Source of the DNA: Pseudothermotoga hypogea DSM 11164 = NBRC 106472
GTDB lineage: Bacteria > Thermotogota > Thermotogae > Thermotogales > DSM-5069
Direction: 5' to 3'
DNA length: 64,000 nt
NCBI RefSeq assembly: GCF_000816145.1
Contig: NZ_CP007141.1
Span: 558,001-622,000 of the forward strand
The position numbers and the translations under genes were made by a program. The notes under the pieces are model-generated. The model saw only the letters and a list, made by a program, of their open reading frames with translations, was not told where the DNA came from and ran no database searches. Positions 40,050-49,337 of this stretch are shown in pieces (positions within the stretch are counted from its first letter, which is position 1; each line of letters opens with the position of its first letter).

Positions 40050-42656
40050 TTGAACAGCGACGAAATCAGATCGAGTTTTCTGAGTTTTTTCGAAACTAAG
40101 GGTCACAAAGTTTTACCCAGTGCATCGCTCATACCGGATGATCCACAACTTCTGTTCACGGTTGCGGGAATGGTCCCGTTCAAACCCATATTCTGGGGCA
40201 AGGTGGAGCCAATCTACAGGCGCATAGCCACGTGTCAGAAGTGTCTCAGAACGAACGACATAGAGAACGTGGGACGTACCCCGAGGCACCACACTTTCTT
40301 CGAGATGCTGGGTAATTTCTCCTTCGGAGATTATTTCAAGAAGGAGGCCATACTCTGGGCTTGGGAGTACGTCACGCAGGTGCTGAAGCTGGAGGAAGAG
40401 AAGCTGTGGGTCACCGTTTACAAAGATGACGATGAAGCCTACGGAATTTGGCGAGATCTCGTTGGTGTGCCAGAAAAAAAGATCATTCGCATGGGAAAAG
40501 ACACGAACTTCTGGGGACCTGCGGGTCCCACCGGGCCGTGCGGTCCATGTTCGGAGATACACTACGACCTCGGTATCGTGGAAGATTGTCCTGAGGGTGT
40601 GGAATGCACGCCTGCAAACAGCGACAAGAGATTTCTGGAAATTTGGAACCTGGTCTTCACGGAGTTCTATCAGGACGAAAAGGGTCAGTTGCACCCACTG
40701 CCAAGGAAGAACATAGACACTGGAGCTGGTTTGGAAAGGATCGCCGCGGTTGTTCAGGGTGTGTCCAGCAATTTCGAAACAGATCTGTTCAAACCCATCA
40801 TTCGAAGAGAGGAAGAGCTCTTCGGCGTGAAGTACGGAGAGAGCGAGGAGAAGAACGTTTCTCTGCGCGTCATAGCAGACCATGCGAGGGCGGTCACCTT
40901 CCTCATCGCAGATGGTGTGTTTCCATCGAACGAAGAGAGAGGATACGTGCTCAGACGGATCCTGCGCAGGGCTGTCAGGCATGGTGTTCTGCTCGGTGCG
41001 AGCAAGCCTTTTCTGTACGAAATCTGTGATATGGTGATTGAGAGAATGGGAAAGGTTTACCCAGAAATTGAAAAGAAGAGGAATCTCATCAGGGACGTGA
41101 CGAGAGCGGAGGAAGAGAGATTCTTCAAAACGATCCTTCAAGGTCTTGAGATGTTAAATGAGATTCTCGAACAGTCGAAGGAAATCATAGATGGAGAAAG
41201 CTTGTTCAGACTCTACGACACCTACGGTTTCCCGCCGGACATAGTCGTGGACGTAGCGAAAGAAAGAGGATTGAAAGTAGATTTGGAAGGATTCGAGCGT
41301 CTCATGGAACAGCAGAGAGAGCGTTCGAGGATCTCCAGATCCGATGTCGAGTACGCAAGGGCTGTGAGAGACTACGAGGAACTCGCGAAGACTCAAAAGA
41401 TCTCCTTCGTCGGTTACGAAACGCTCACACACGAATCCACGGTTTTGATGCTTCGAAAAGATACGAGTGTAGACTCGGTCTCTGCCGGCGAAAAAGTAGA
41501 GGTCGTGGTGAAAGAGACGCCGTTTTACGCTGAGAGAGGCGGTCAGGTCAGCGATGTCGGCTGGATGAAGTGGGAAGATGGAGAAGCCTTCGTGGAATAC
41601 GTGTTCATACCGATCGAAGGAGTCATCACACACATAGTCAGAGTTGAGAAGGGAACACTGAAACTGGGACAAAACGTCAGGTTGATCGTTGACGAAGAAC
41701 GCAGGAAATCCACCGCACGCAACCACACTGCCACACATTTGCTACACGCCGCCTTGAAAAGACTTCTGGGTGACCATGTGAGGCAGTTCGGCTCGCTCGT
41801 GGCGCCCGAGAGACTCAGGTTCGATTTTACCCACTACGAGGCGTTGAGCAAAGATCAGTTGATGAAAATAGAGGATCTCGTGAATCAGGTGATCTTCGAA
41901 GCCCTGCCTGTGATCGTCGAGGAAAAGAGTTATAAAGAAGCCGTTGAGGAAGGAGCCATAGCACTTTTCGGGGAGAAGTACGGAAACGTCGTGAGGGTTG
42001 TGAAAGTACCAAACTTCAGCGAAGAGCTCTGTGGAGGAACACACGTTTCGAACACTGGAAACATCGGTTTGTTCAAGATAATCTTTGAAACTGCAGTTTC
42101 ATCAGGCGTTCGCAGGATCGAGGCGGTGACAGGTTTCAATGCACTGAAATACGTAAGAAAGATCGAAAGCACACTCCAGACGGCAGCAGAACTGCTCGGT
42201 TCTTCCACGGATGAAATAGCAGATCGTGTAAAGAACCTGATCGAGAGGAACCAACAGCTCGAAAAAGAGATCGAACAACTGAAGATGAAAACGTTGACCA
42301 TGTACATCAAACAGTTACCTTTCGAAAGATTGGGGAACGTCAATTTCAAAATGTTGAAACTCGAAAACGTTGATTCTTCAACACTCAGAAACCTTTCCGA
42401 CGTTGCGATCGCAGGTCAAGAGAGATCGATCGTCGCCTTGTTCGCCGTTCAAGAGGAAAAGGTGAACCTCATCGTGAGAGTGACAAAAGACATCACGGAC
42501 AAAATCACCGCGAACGAACTGGCGCGAATCGGGGCGAATCTGCTTGGTGGTGGCGGAGGAGGACGATCCGACTTTGCGCAAGCAGGAGGAAAAGATCCAA
42601 AAAAGATCGACGAGGTCGTATCGCAGATGAAACAGCTCATAATGCAGAAAATTTGA
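40050..42656 (+). CDS. alaS: Alanyl-tRNA synthetase
   Basis: The 868-residue enzyme charges tRNA-Ala. The N-terminal class II core (FLSFFETKGHKVLPSASLIP; TCQKCLRTNDIENVGRT), the editing domain with HTATHLLHAAL and CGGTHVSN zinc ligands, and the C-terminal coiled coil plus GGGGGGRSDFAQAGG C-Ala part are all present. The start is TTG, 11 bases after the cdsA stop, with GAGGTGAG upstream. tRNA-Ala(TGC) is encoded in the rRNA operon at 61816. Confidence 0.97.
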   Translation: MNSDEIRSSFLSFFETKGHKVLPSASLIPDDPQLLFTVAGMVPFKPIFWGKVEPIYRRIATCQKCLRTNDIENVGRTPRHHTFFEMLGNFSFGDYFKKEAILWAWEYVTQVLKLEEEKLWVTVYKDDDEAYGIWRDLVGVPEKKIIRMGKDTNFWGPAGPTGPCGPCSEIHYDLGIVEDCPEGVECTPANSDKRFLEIWNLVFTEFYQDEKGQLHPLPRKNIDTGAGLERIAAVVQGVSSNFETDLFKPIIRREEELFGVKYGESEEKNVSLRVIADHARAVTFLIADGVFPSNEERGYVLRRILRRAVRHGVLLGASKPFLYEICDMVIERMGKVYPEIEKKRNLIRDVTRAEEERFFKTILQGLEMLNEILEQSKEIIDGESLFRLYDTYGFPPDIVVDVAKERGLKVDLEGFERLMEQQRERSRISRSDVEYARAVRDYEELAKTQKISFVGYETLTHESTVLMLRKDTSVDSVSAGEKVEVVVKETPFYAERGGQVSDVGWMKWEDGEAFVEYVFIPIEGVITHIVRVEKGTLKLGQNVRLIVDEERRKSTARNHTATHLLHAALKRLLGDHVRQFGSLVAPERLRFDFTHYEALSKDQLMKIEDLVNQVIFEALPVIVEEKSYKEAVEEGAIALFGEKYGNVVRVVKVPNFSEELCGGTHVSNTGNIGLFKIIFETAVSSGVRRIEAVTGFNALKYVRKIESTLQTAAELLGSSTDEIADRVKNLIERNQQLEKEIEQLKMKTLTMYIKQLPFERLGNVNFKMLKLENVDSSTLRNLSDVAIAGQERSIVALFAVQEEKVNLIVRVTKDITDKITANELARIGANLLGGGGGGRSDFAQAGGKDPKKIDEVVSQMKQLIMQKI

Positions 42657-42682
42657 AAGAGGGGCCGTTGTGGCCCCCTTTC
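42655..42682. terminator. Hairpin between converging alaS and permease genes
   Basis: GAAAG-A-GGGGCC pairs with GGCCCC-CTTTC around the loop GTTGT, with one bulged base. No long T-run follows on either strand, so it may be a weak bidirectional terminator. Confidence 0.5.
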
Positions 42683-42684
42683 TC

Positions 42685-43740
42685 TCACATGAGTATCTTC
42701 TTTGCCCTCCAGCCATGCATAGCCAAAGCGAACGCGATGACGGCATATGCGAGAAATTCTCTGAAGAATTCGCCCACCTGTGGTTGACCGAAGAGTTTGT
42801 TTCCCGCGCTCGGTGCCACGACGAACAGTGTGTGGAAGAGCACGACACCCAGTATGGCGTTCCAGATGGTTGCCTTCCTCGTGGTGGCTCCCCCAACCAG
42901 GAGGGCAGCTATGGAGAAGAGACCTATCTGCTCGTGGCTGTTGTAAGTGTTGATCGTTCCTATATCCTGAAGATAGATCACCTGGCCTATAGCGGCGAGG
43001 ACCGTCGACATGATGATCGCTATAATTCGCACCTTGTTGACGTTTATACCTGCGACCTCGGCGATATGCATGTCCTGTCCCACGGCCCTTATGTCCTGAC
43101 CCAGTTTTGTTTTGAAGAGAAATGTTATGAACAGGCACAGACCGACGACTATTAATAACGGCAAGACGAATACCCTGACCGTTCCTATGCGAACCATCCA
43201 AACGTTGTTCAGTGCGGACGCAACCGTACCATAAAGATCTACGGTGTTTCTCAGTCCAACGCCTTCGGGCAGCAAAAATTGCTTAGTTCCGAACGGTATC
43301 AGAGAGCCTATGAAAAACAGGAAGATGAGCTGGTAGATACCGTTGGCGAAGAAGCCAAGGATCATCGATGTTATCATCTCTCTCCCTTTGGCCCTATTGA
43401 GTGTCAAACCCGCGAGCCACCCAAGAACTATCGACATCGCACTCGCCATCAAACACGCCACCAAAATTCCAACCAGACCTTTGATTTTCCAGTCCACGAC
43501 GAAAAACAATGCCGCTTGACCCGCCATCGCGCCCAGAACGATTCCAAAGTTGAGGCCCAGTCCCCCGATGATGGGAATGATCAAGGACAACACGAGGAAT
43601 GTGTTCCTGCTCAACCTTCTCACTATTTCACTCGCCAGAAAGATCGGAGGAATTTGGGCTACCAAAACGCCGGAAACACACAGTATCGAGAAAGCGATCG
43701 GCACAGCGTAAGAGATCAAGATCTTCTTCAGTTTCTCCAT
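42685..43740 (-). CDS. ABC transporter permease, BMP/simple-sugar family (second permease)
   Basis: The 351-residue permease of the BPD_transp_2/RbsC-like family has ten or so membrane segments and the EVAGINVNKVRIIAIIMSTVLA cytoplasmic loop, with the LVGGATTRKATIWNAILGV end motif. It pairs with the permease encoded upstream. Such double-permease systems with a double-domain ATPase import nucleosides or sugars. The start follows the upstream stop directly. Confidence 0.88.
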   Translation of the reverse strand: MEKLKKILISYAVPIAFSILCVSGVLVAQIPPIFLASEIVRRLSRNTFLVLSLIIPIIGGLGLNFGIVLGAMAGQAALFFVVDWKIKGLVGILVACLMASAMSIVLGWLAGLTLNRAKGREMITSMILGFFANGIYQLIFLFFIGSLIPFGTKQFLLPEGVGLRNTVDLYGTVASALNNVWMVRIGTVRVFVLPLLIVVGLCLFITFLFKTKLGQDIRAVGQDMHIAEVAGINVNKVRIIAIIMSTVLAAIGQVIYLQDIGTINTYNSHEQIGLFSIAALLVGGATTRKATIWNAILGVVLFHTLFVVAPSAGNKLFGQPQVGEFFREFLAYAVIAFALAMHGWRAKKILM

Positions 43741-43741
43741 C

Positions 43742-44782
43742 TCATCTCGCCTCCTTTGGGGTTCGCGTGAGCGCGTACAGTATCATCCCGTTGCTCACGA
43801 TGAGCCTCATGACTTCCGTGATATCACCACGAGTCACCTGGCTCAGCACGGGAAGGGAAATCGTCAAGAGCGTTTGGAAGATTGCCGTACCGATGATGAC
43901 GTTACGAACACTCGCTCGTCTTATGGACGCACCGCCTATGAGTATGGAAGCAACCGCGGGAAATGTCATGAACAGCGGGGCTTGGTACAACTGCAGAAAC
44001 CCATAGCTTTGAGCGTAAACGATGATACCAACACCAGCCAGAACGGTGGACAGAATGACCGCGACGAGTCTGGCCTTGTTGGGGTTCACACCTGAACTGA
44101 TCGCGTAACGTTCGTTCTGTCCAACCAGGTCTATCGAAAGACCAATTCTGGTTCTGAAAAAGAGATGAACCAGAAAACAAACACCAGCGAAGAACAGCAA
44201 CAAACCTGTTGGAAACTCGAACCCTCCGATTTTGAACTTCAGGAAATTGTTGAGCACACGACCAAAGTATTTGTCCAACGCCAAAGTGTATCTCAGACCT
44301 TTTCCACCGATGGCCCAAACCATGTCGGGATTGGTGAAAGGTAGCATCAACCACATGATGGACATGAAAGCGACCACGGAATATCCCATGTAAGTTCCAA
44401 CCATCATCTCCTGTCCTCTGACCCTCTCAAGAAGCCAACCGTAACCCAGACCGATACCAAGACAGATCAATACAGCGAACAGGATCGCAGCCCAAAATCC
44501 AGTGAATCCAGCAAGTCCGAGTTGCATGCTTATGAGCGCTCCAAGCAGTCCCCCGATGATCCCGACAGGTAAACCAAAGTTCGGCCCCGTTCCCACCCGG
44601 ATCGTCGGCACCATGGCGAGCACGAGAACCCCGTTCATACCGATACGTCTTATCGAATCACTCAGAAGCGAGGGTATCGAAACCTCGGTGAAGGCTGCGA
44701 GGACGAACAGAGCCACGAGAAACAGAAAGATGATGAGCGTCGGTATGTCCACTCTTTTGAGCCATTCCAGAAGTTTATCCAT
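43742..44782 (-). CDS. ABC transporter permease, BMP/simple-sugar family (first permease)
   Basis: This 346-residue permease is a paralogue of its neighbour, with the SSGVNPNKARLVAVILSTVL loop and LIGGASIRRASVRNVIIGT. The ATG at 44782 has AGGAGGTG upstream and overlaps the ATPase gene end by eight bases; the longer frame lies within the ATPase gene. Confidence 0.88.
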   Translation of the reverse strand: MDKLLEWLKRVDIPTLIIFLFLVALFVLAAFTEVSIPSLLSDSIRRIGMNGVLVLAMVPTIRVGTGPNFGLPVGIIGGLLGALISMQLGLAGFTGFWAAILFAVLICLGIGLGYGWLLERVRGQEMMVGTYMGYSVVAFMSIMWLMLPFTNPDMVWAIGGKGLRYTLALDKYFGRVLNNFLKFKIGGFEFPTGLLLFFAGVCFLVHLFFRTRIGLSIDLVGQNERYAISSGVNPNKARLVAVILSTVLAGVGIIVYAQSYGFLQLYQAPLFMTFPAVASILIGGASIRRASVRNVIIGTAIFQTLLTISLPVLSQVTRGDITEVMRLIVSNGMILYALTRTPKEAR

Positions 44783-46367
44783 GCTGTAACACCTCCTGAA
44801 ACTCTCCAGCCATGGCAAGACCGAACTCTGTATCGCTCGCTTTCGGTGACAAAATCGCGGAAAGTTTTCCTTCCGCGACTATGGCGATCCTGTCACAGAT
44901 GGACCTGAGCTCGGCGAGCTCGCTCGATGTCATGACGATCGTTATGCCATGTTCTCTGTTCATGCGGACCAGATAGTCGAGCACGAGCTTTTTCGCTCCA
45001 ACGTCTATACCTCTCGTCGGCTCAGACACGAACAGAATCTTTGGATTCAGCGTGAACGCCCTTGCAAGACACACTTTTTGCTGGTTGCCCCCACTGAGCC
45101 TTCTGACAATTTGTGCTGGAGATTTGCAACGTATGTCCAGCTTCTTGATCATCTCTAACGCATGTTCCCTGATCTTTTTTCGATCGTACACGGTCATGAA
45201 GAGGAACTTCTTAGTGAACAATCCGAAGGCCTCTATTGCTGTGGCAGCGATGTTCATTTCCACAGACTCGTCCAGGAGCAAGCCGACCCCTCTTCTATCC
45301 TCCGAGACGTAGACGACGCCGTTTTTGAGGGCATAGGAAGGATCGTTCAACCTGTAAGGTTTCCCTTCGAAATAGACTTCCCCTTCGGCGGGGAACATTC
45401 CCACGATGCCGTTCGCCACACCGAGCTTGCCGTGACCGGCAAGACCCCCTATGCCGAGTATCTCGCCCCGTCGAATGTCTATGCTGAAATCTTTCACCAT
45501 CTCACCAGGCATGTAGACCTTCAGATTTCTTATGGACATGATGATGTCTTCATCGGAAGGTTCCTTCGGGTGGGGTGGAAGAACCACGTTTTCGAGTTTC
45601 CTGCCGACCATTTTTTCGGCGATCTCAGAAACGGTGAAAGACGAGGAAGGTCTGCTATCCACAACGGCGCCGTCTCTCAGTATCGTGATCCTGTCTGAAA
45701 CCTTCAAAACTTCGCTCAGTCTGTGCGAGATGAAGATGATTGCGACACCTTTCTTGGTGAGATACCGGATTGTTTCGAGCAGCTTTTCCGCCTCGGCTTC
45801 GGACAGCACAGCGGTCGGTTCATCAAGAACCAGTATCTTCAAATTTTTCTTATCGATCTCGCGAGCGATCTCTATGAATTGCTTGTGTGCAACAGGCAAG
45901 CCAGCGACCACGGCGAGTTCTTCGATAGACATGCCTATCGTACTTATCGCTTGCCTGGCTTCCTTTCTCATGGCCGGAAAATCCAGAGTTCTCAAAGGTT
46001 TTCCGAACACCTTGCTCAGCAAGTTGTCCTTGGTTATCTCCCTGTTGAGTTTTATGTTCTCGGTGACGGTGAAGCCCGGTATGAGCATGAACTCTTGATG
46101 TACCATGCCTATTCCATATTCCATGGCTTTTCTCGGGCTGTCGATGTTCACATGCTCATTGTTGATGAGGATTTCCCCCTCAAAACCACCGGTCGAATGA
46201 ATCACGGGCATACCGAAGAGTATGTTCATCAACGTCGTCTTACCAGCACCGTTTTCACCAACCAAGCCATGTACTTCGCCAGCAGCCACACTGATGTTCA
46301 CGTTCTTCAGCACCTGATTGCCATAGAAAGATTTACTTATATTTCGCATTTCCAGTGCGTACTGCAT
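44775..46367 (-). CDS. ABC transporter ATPase with two nucleotide-binding domains
   Basis: The 530-residue protein is a fused ABC ATPase like RbsA/NupA. The first domain has Walker A GENGAGKTTLM and Walker B ILVLDEPTAVLSEAE. The second has an atypical P-loop region GGLAGHGKLGVANGIVG, with signature RLSGGNQQKVCLARAF and ILFVSEPTRGIDVGAK. Walker B of domain 2 reads SEP rather than DEP, which is common in the family. The ATG at 46367 is seven bases from GAGGAGG; the ATG six bases earlier touches it. Confidence 0.92.
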   Translation of the reverse strand: MQYALEMRNISKSFYGNQVLKNVNISVAAGEVHGLVGENGAGKTTLMNILFGMPVIHSTGGFEGEILINNEHVNIDSPRKAMEYGIGMVHQEFMLIPGFTVTENIKLNREITKDNLLSKVFGKPLRTLDFPAMRKEARQAISTIGMSIEELAVVAGLPVAHKQFIEIAREIDKKNLKILVLDEPTAVLSEAEAEKLLETIRYLTKKGVAIIFISHRLSEVLKVSDRITILRDGAVVDSRPSSSFTVSEIAEKMVGRKLENVVLPPHPKEPSDEDIIMSIRNLKVYMPGEMVKDFSIDIRRGEILGIGGLAGHGKLGVANGIVGMFPAEGEVYFEGKPYRLNDPSYALKNGVVYVSEDRRGVGLLLDESVEMNIAATAIEAFGLFTKKFLFMTVYDRKKIREHALEMIKKLDIRCKSPAQIVRRLSGGNQQKVCLARAFTLNPKILFVSEPTRGIDVGAKKLVLDYLVRMNREHGITIVMTSSELAELRSICDRIAIVAEGKLSAILSPKASDTEFGLAMAGEFQEVLQHG

Positions 46368-46382
46368 GATCATCCTCCTCGT

Positions 46383-46412
46383 AAAAAAGATGTCGGCACG
46401 AGGCCGACATCT
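46383..46412 (-). terminator. Intra-operon terminator after the DUF3798 gene
   Basis: On the minus strand a perfect ten-base stem AGATGTCGGC / GCCGACATCT with loop CTCGT is followed by six T. It lies between the binding-protein gene and the ATPase gene. Partial readthrough would make more binding protein than transporter. Confidence 0.85.
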
Positions 46413-46436
46413 TTCCTATTGTTTCATTCATACAAC

Positions 46437-47552
46437 TCAGAACTGGGTGACTCCAAATATGACGGAACCCATGGTGATCATGTAGTAATTGCCAGCGTTT
46501 GGATACCTCGTGATTGTCTTGATACCGTATCCAGAGATCTTCTCCGAGATCACCCTGTCAAGAACAGCCTTGATAGCCTCAATGTCATTGGCCTTGATCT
46601 TTTTCTGAACGAGTTCGATGGCTATCTCAACGCCAGCCTCAGTGAACACCATGTTGACTGGGACAGGCCAGGTCGCAAACCTCCCCGCACCACCGTTCTC
46701 AACAACTTTCTGATTGATGGCTTTTAGTATGTAGTTGTAGTCACCCTTCTTGTCCGCAGGTATCTCGATTCCAAGTGCTCCTGGATAACCGTGCGTCGGT
46801 GATGGACAACACTGTTCTGGATATATCCCGCCGTGTTGCAGGATCGCTTTGATCAGAGGTTCCTGCATACCACAGTTCGTGGAGAAGAAGGCTGTATCTT
46901 TCCCGTACTTCGCAACTTGTCTGGGAACGTCTTCCAAGATGAACTGTTGAGCGCCGGTCAATCCTTGCTCTCCAAGTGGGTCTGGTGCGGAAACGAAAAT
47001 GAATTCCATACCGAGCTCTTTACAGCGCTGTTCCATGATGTTCCGTCTCTCGGCCAGGAGTTTGTAGCTCATGTGTCGTGGGAAGGAGTAGTGGATGAGC
47101 CTCTTTGCGCCCATTTTGTACGCGAGGTCCACTATCGTGATACCACGACCCGGAGTGTCTGTCTCGAGCGACACGTCAGCCACCGAACCAACCACCTCTG
47201 GGTCTTCGTGTGGCACACCGACAACGAAGATCATGTCTGGCCTGAACTCCTTGACCCTTCTGATCGCGGCAACCGTTCCGGGAACTCCTTGGCAGATCAC
47301 GATTGCCTTGACCTTGGGATCATAAGCGAGCTCCACGATTCTTGCGATCGTGGTTTCCTGCTCCTGCATGAACTTGTCCGGATACGTCACGTGGATGATC
47401 TCGTTACCGTACCTTCTCACGACGTTCTCAGCTCCGCGGTACTCGTCCTCACCCTGCGAGACCGTTCCTGTTACAAGCCCAATCTTGAATCCCAGTGCAG
47501 CGAAGCTCAGGAGTGCGAGCATTAAAATGGCGACCACGAGCAGTTTCCTCAT
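46437..47552 (-). CDS. DUF3798 family substrate-binding protein
   Basis: The 371-residue protein has a signal peptide (MRKLLVVAILMLALLSFAALG, no lipobox cysteine). A type I periplasmic binding fold follows (FKIGLVTGTVSQGEDEYRGAE, AIVICQGVPGTVAAIRRVKEF, MIFVVGVPHEDPEVVGSVAD). It matches DUF3798, a family of ABC solute-binding proteins of unknown ligand. It should deliver the ligand to the two permeases encoded downstream. The ATG at 47552 is preferred because it opens the signal peptide. An unusual NCGMQEPL and QCCPSPTHGYPG contain three cysteines. Confidence 0.85.
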   Translation of the reverse strand: MRKLLVVAILMLALLSFAALGFKIGLVTGTVSQGEDEYRGAENVVRRYGNEIIHVTYPDKFMQEQETTIARIVELAYDPKVKAIVICQGVPGTVAAIRRVKEFRPDMIFVVGVPHEDPEVVGSVADVSLETDTPGRGITIVDLAYKMGAKRLIHYSFPRHMSYKLLAERRNIMEQRCKELGMEFIFVSAPDPLGEQGLTGAQQFILEDVPRQVAKYGKDTAFFSTNCGMQEPLIKAILQHGGIYPEQCCPSPTHGYPGALGIEIPADKKGDYNYILKAINQKVVENGGAGRFATWPVPVNMVFTEAGVEIAIELVQKKIKANDIEAIKAVLDRVISEKISGYGIKTITRYPNAGNYYMITMGSVIFGVTQF

Positions 47553-47590
47553 ACCCAAAAACACCCCCTCGAAAGATTTTACCCTACATA

Positions 47591-47619
47591 ATTCTACCAC
47601 AACGTTCAGCGCACTCGAA
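47591..47619 (-). promoter_or_regulatory. Candidate promoter of the DUF3798 transporter operon
   Basis: On the minus strand TTCGAG (47614-47619), 17 bases and TAGAAT (47591-47596). It overlaps the 3' end of the preceding gene. The -35 box is weak. Confidence 0.4.
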
Positions 47620-47944
47620 ATGAAATCGTCAGTTCATGTTTGCTCTCATCGTAATTCAGTTTGAGCTCTTCCAGCAACATCGCGATGATTGCGAGATCCT
47701 CTTCCGAGCCATACTCACCGACGAGTGGAAGATAGTAGTAACCAACTTCCTGTGGTTGAACATTCAGGTAACTCTTGAGCAAATTCAACTCTTCATCTTC
47801 GAGAAAGACTTTTGATACTATTCTTACCTCGTATTTTTCGGCCTTCGTAATCGAGATGTTCAAACTTTCTGCAGATCTTTCAAGGAGATACTTTGCGAGT
47901 TGTGCACAAACTCGAGTAACGATCTCCTTATCGAGGGTCATCAT
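47606..47944 (-). CDS. Small protein of unknown function coupled to DUF1576
   Basis: I do not recognise this 112-residue acidic protein. It has no signal peptide or membrane segment. The N-terminal half is helical (MTLDKEIVTRVCAQLAKYLLE), the centre has strands and a YYYLPLVGEYGSEED loop, and the end is a helix plus two strands (ELTISFRVR). Its start overlaps the DUF1576 gene stop (ATGA), so it is translated right after the membrane protein. It may be its cytoplasmic partner. Confidence 0.7.
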   Translation of the reverse strand: MMTLDKEIVTRVCAQLAKYLLERSAESLNISITKAEKYEVRIVSKVFLEDEELNLLKSYLNVQPQEVGYYYLPLVGEYGSEEDLAIIAMLLEELKLNYDESKHELTISFRVR

Positions 47945-49239
47945 AAATCCTCCCTTTTATGAACTGCTTTTATGATCGGAATCAGTACGATGGCAACCAG
48001 ACCCCCAGCAAAACCGTTGTTGTAGAGATTGAACCCCGCATGCAGAAAACCCACGTTGTTCACCATCGCATTATGGAGAAAGCCTGCTATGATACCCCAA
48101 ACGATTCCGAACTCTCCAGCGATGGGAGCGACCGTCGTTCCAAAGAGAGCGGCGAGCACGTTGTTCGGACTTCCCAACTCGTAACTGTTCGAGATGCTCG
48201 CTATGGTCACACCGACGATAACAGGTATGACGTTTCTCAAATGTTTTCCGAGCGCCGCGAAACCTGCAACGGTCATTATCCCACCAATTGTTGGACCATT
48301 CAATTGACTTCCGATGAGCAGAACATAAACTGTTGAAATCGTGCCCAAGATTCCGATGTTAACGAGTGTAAGCGGCACACCCTCGAGGATGACGAAGTCT
48401 GTGAGCAATCTTCCAGAGTGTCTCATCAATTTCTTGTAGCCTCGCAAACTCTTGTCGTTCAACAACCAACCAGAGAGCATAACGAACAAGAACAGTGGAA
48501 GCAGAAACAGCGAAAAAACGAGGTTGTTCCCCTCGCTCCAGATTCTCTGCACGGGAATCTGAACACCGTAAGCTCTGAAGAAAGCGGCCGCAACCGTACC
48601 AACCAAACCACAGGTGAAGCCCACGTTGTACAGGTTGTACCCTTTGTGTAACGTAAGAAAATAACCAGCCATCGAAGGCAAAAGGAAGCCAACCAGAATG
48701 CCAACAATGTAAGAGAGCATGAACCTCGGCATGTTCGTTGCAGGAAAATCGAAAGCAACGAAGGATACCAACGGTGAGATCGCCGTACCAAAGTATGCGA
48801 CATAGATGTACCTCTGTATGGGTTCTCTTCGCCAAAACGAATAGAGGAACACTCCTATGAGAATTGGCCAAACGTTGAAGATGTTTTTGCCGAACAACGC
48901 AAAGCCACCCACCGTGAGGATGGAAGCGTAAGAAAGGCCATTGATTGGTACCTTCAAAAGTCTCAAAATCAATGTGAACAGAAACATCAGAACACCTGAA
49001 TTGAAAAAAGCTGCTGAAATACTTCCCACCTTTATATAGTCTGTGAGCAAAAAATCAGGAGTGCGGATTATCTCCCAAAAATCCTTCATGAACTTCACAG
49101 GATGCCAAAGTCCACCAGACAAAAGCCCGAAAGCCAAAAAAGACCACCCGAAGAAGTATAGGCTCAGCGCTTTGAACCTTTCCCTATCCGAGAAAAGCCT
49201 TTTTAGAGTTGACGAGAAAGAATCGAGGAATTTCATCAT
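47941..49239 (-). CDS. DUF1576 family membrane protein, internally duplicated
   Basis: The 432-residue protein has about 12 membrane segments and matches DUF1576, a family of unknown function. Two halves repeat each other. GGFALFGKNIFNVWPILIGV in the first half corresponds to AGFAALGKHLRNVIPVIVGV in the second, and KGYNLYNVGFTCGLVG corresponds to AGFNLYNNGFAGGLVA. The conserved NLYN-x-GF motifs next to membrane segments suggest a transport pathway with pseudo-symmetry. GGAGGAAAG precedes the ATG. Confidence 0.82.
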   Translation of the reverse strand: MMKFLDSFSSTLKRLFSDRERFKALSLYFFGWSFLAFGLLSGGLWHPVKFMKDFWEIIRTPDFLLTDYIKVGSISAAFFNSGVLMFLFTLILRLLKVPINGLSYASILTVGGFALFGKNIFNVWPILIGVFLYSFWRREPIQRYIYVAYFGTAISPLVSFVAFDFPATNMPRFMLSYIVGILVGFLLPSMAGYFLTLHKGYNLYNVGFTCGLVGTVAAAFFRAYGVQIPVQRIWSEGNNLVFSLFLLPLFLFVMLSGWLLNDKSLRGYKKLMRHSGRLLTDFVILEGVPLTLVNIGILGTISTVYVLLIGSQLNGPTIGGIMTVAGFAALGKHLRNVIPVIVGVTIASISNSYELGSPNNVLAALFGTTVAPIAGEFGIVWGIIAGFLHNAMVNNVGFLHAGFNLYNNGFAGGLVAIVLIPIIKAVHKREDL

Positions 49240-49271
49240 CGTCCCTTTCCTCCTTGTTTTTTCTGACCCAA

Positions 49272-49277
49272 ATTATA
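49272..49277 (-). promoter_or_regulatory. -10 box for the DUF1576 gene
   Basis: The minus strand has TATAAT about 33 bases before the DUF1576 start. TTCGAT 16 bases upstream is the nearest and weak -35 match. Confidence 0.4.
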
Positions 49278-49337
49278 GATTAACGGTGTCGGTATCGAAT
49301 CGTGAATTCTGGTCACACGCGTCATACCGTAACCTTC

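Noticed and set aside
40113-41141. 342-residue open frame on the minus strand
   Set aside because: It lies opposite the conserved core of alaS and shows no family features.
45723-46727. 334-residue open frame on the plus strand
   Set aside because: It is antisense to the double-domain ABC ATPase and DUF3798 genes, crossing their intergenic terminator.
47553-47605. Riboswitch ahead of the DUF3798 transporter
   Set aside because: The leader is under 60 bases and shows no purine, TPP or other known aptamer core.
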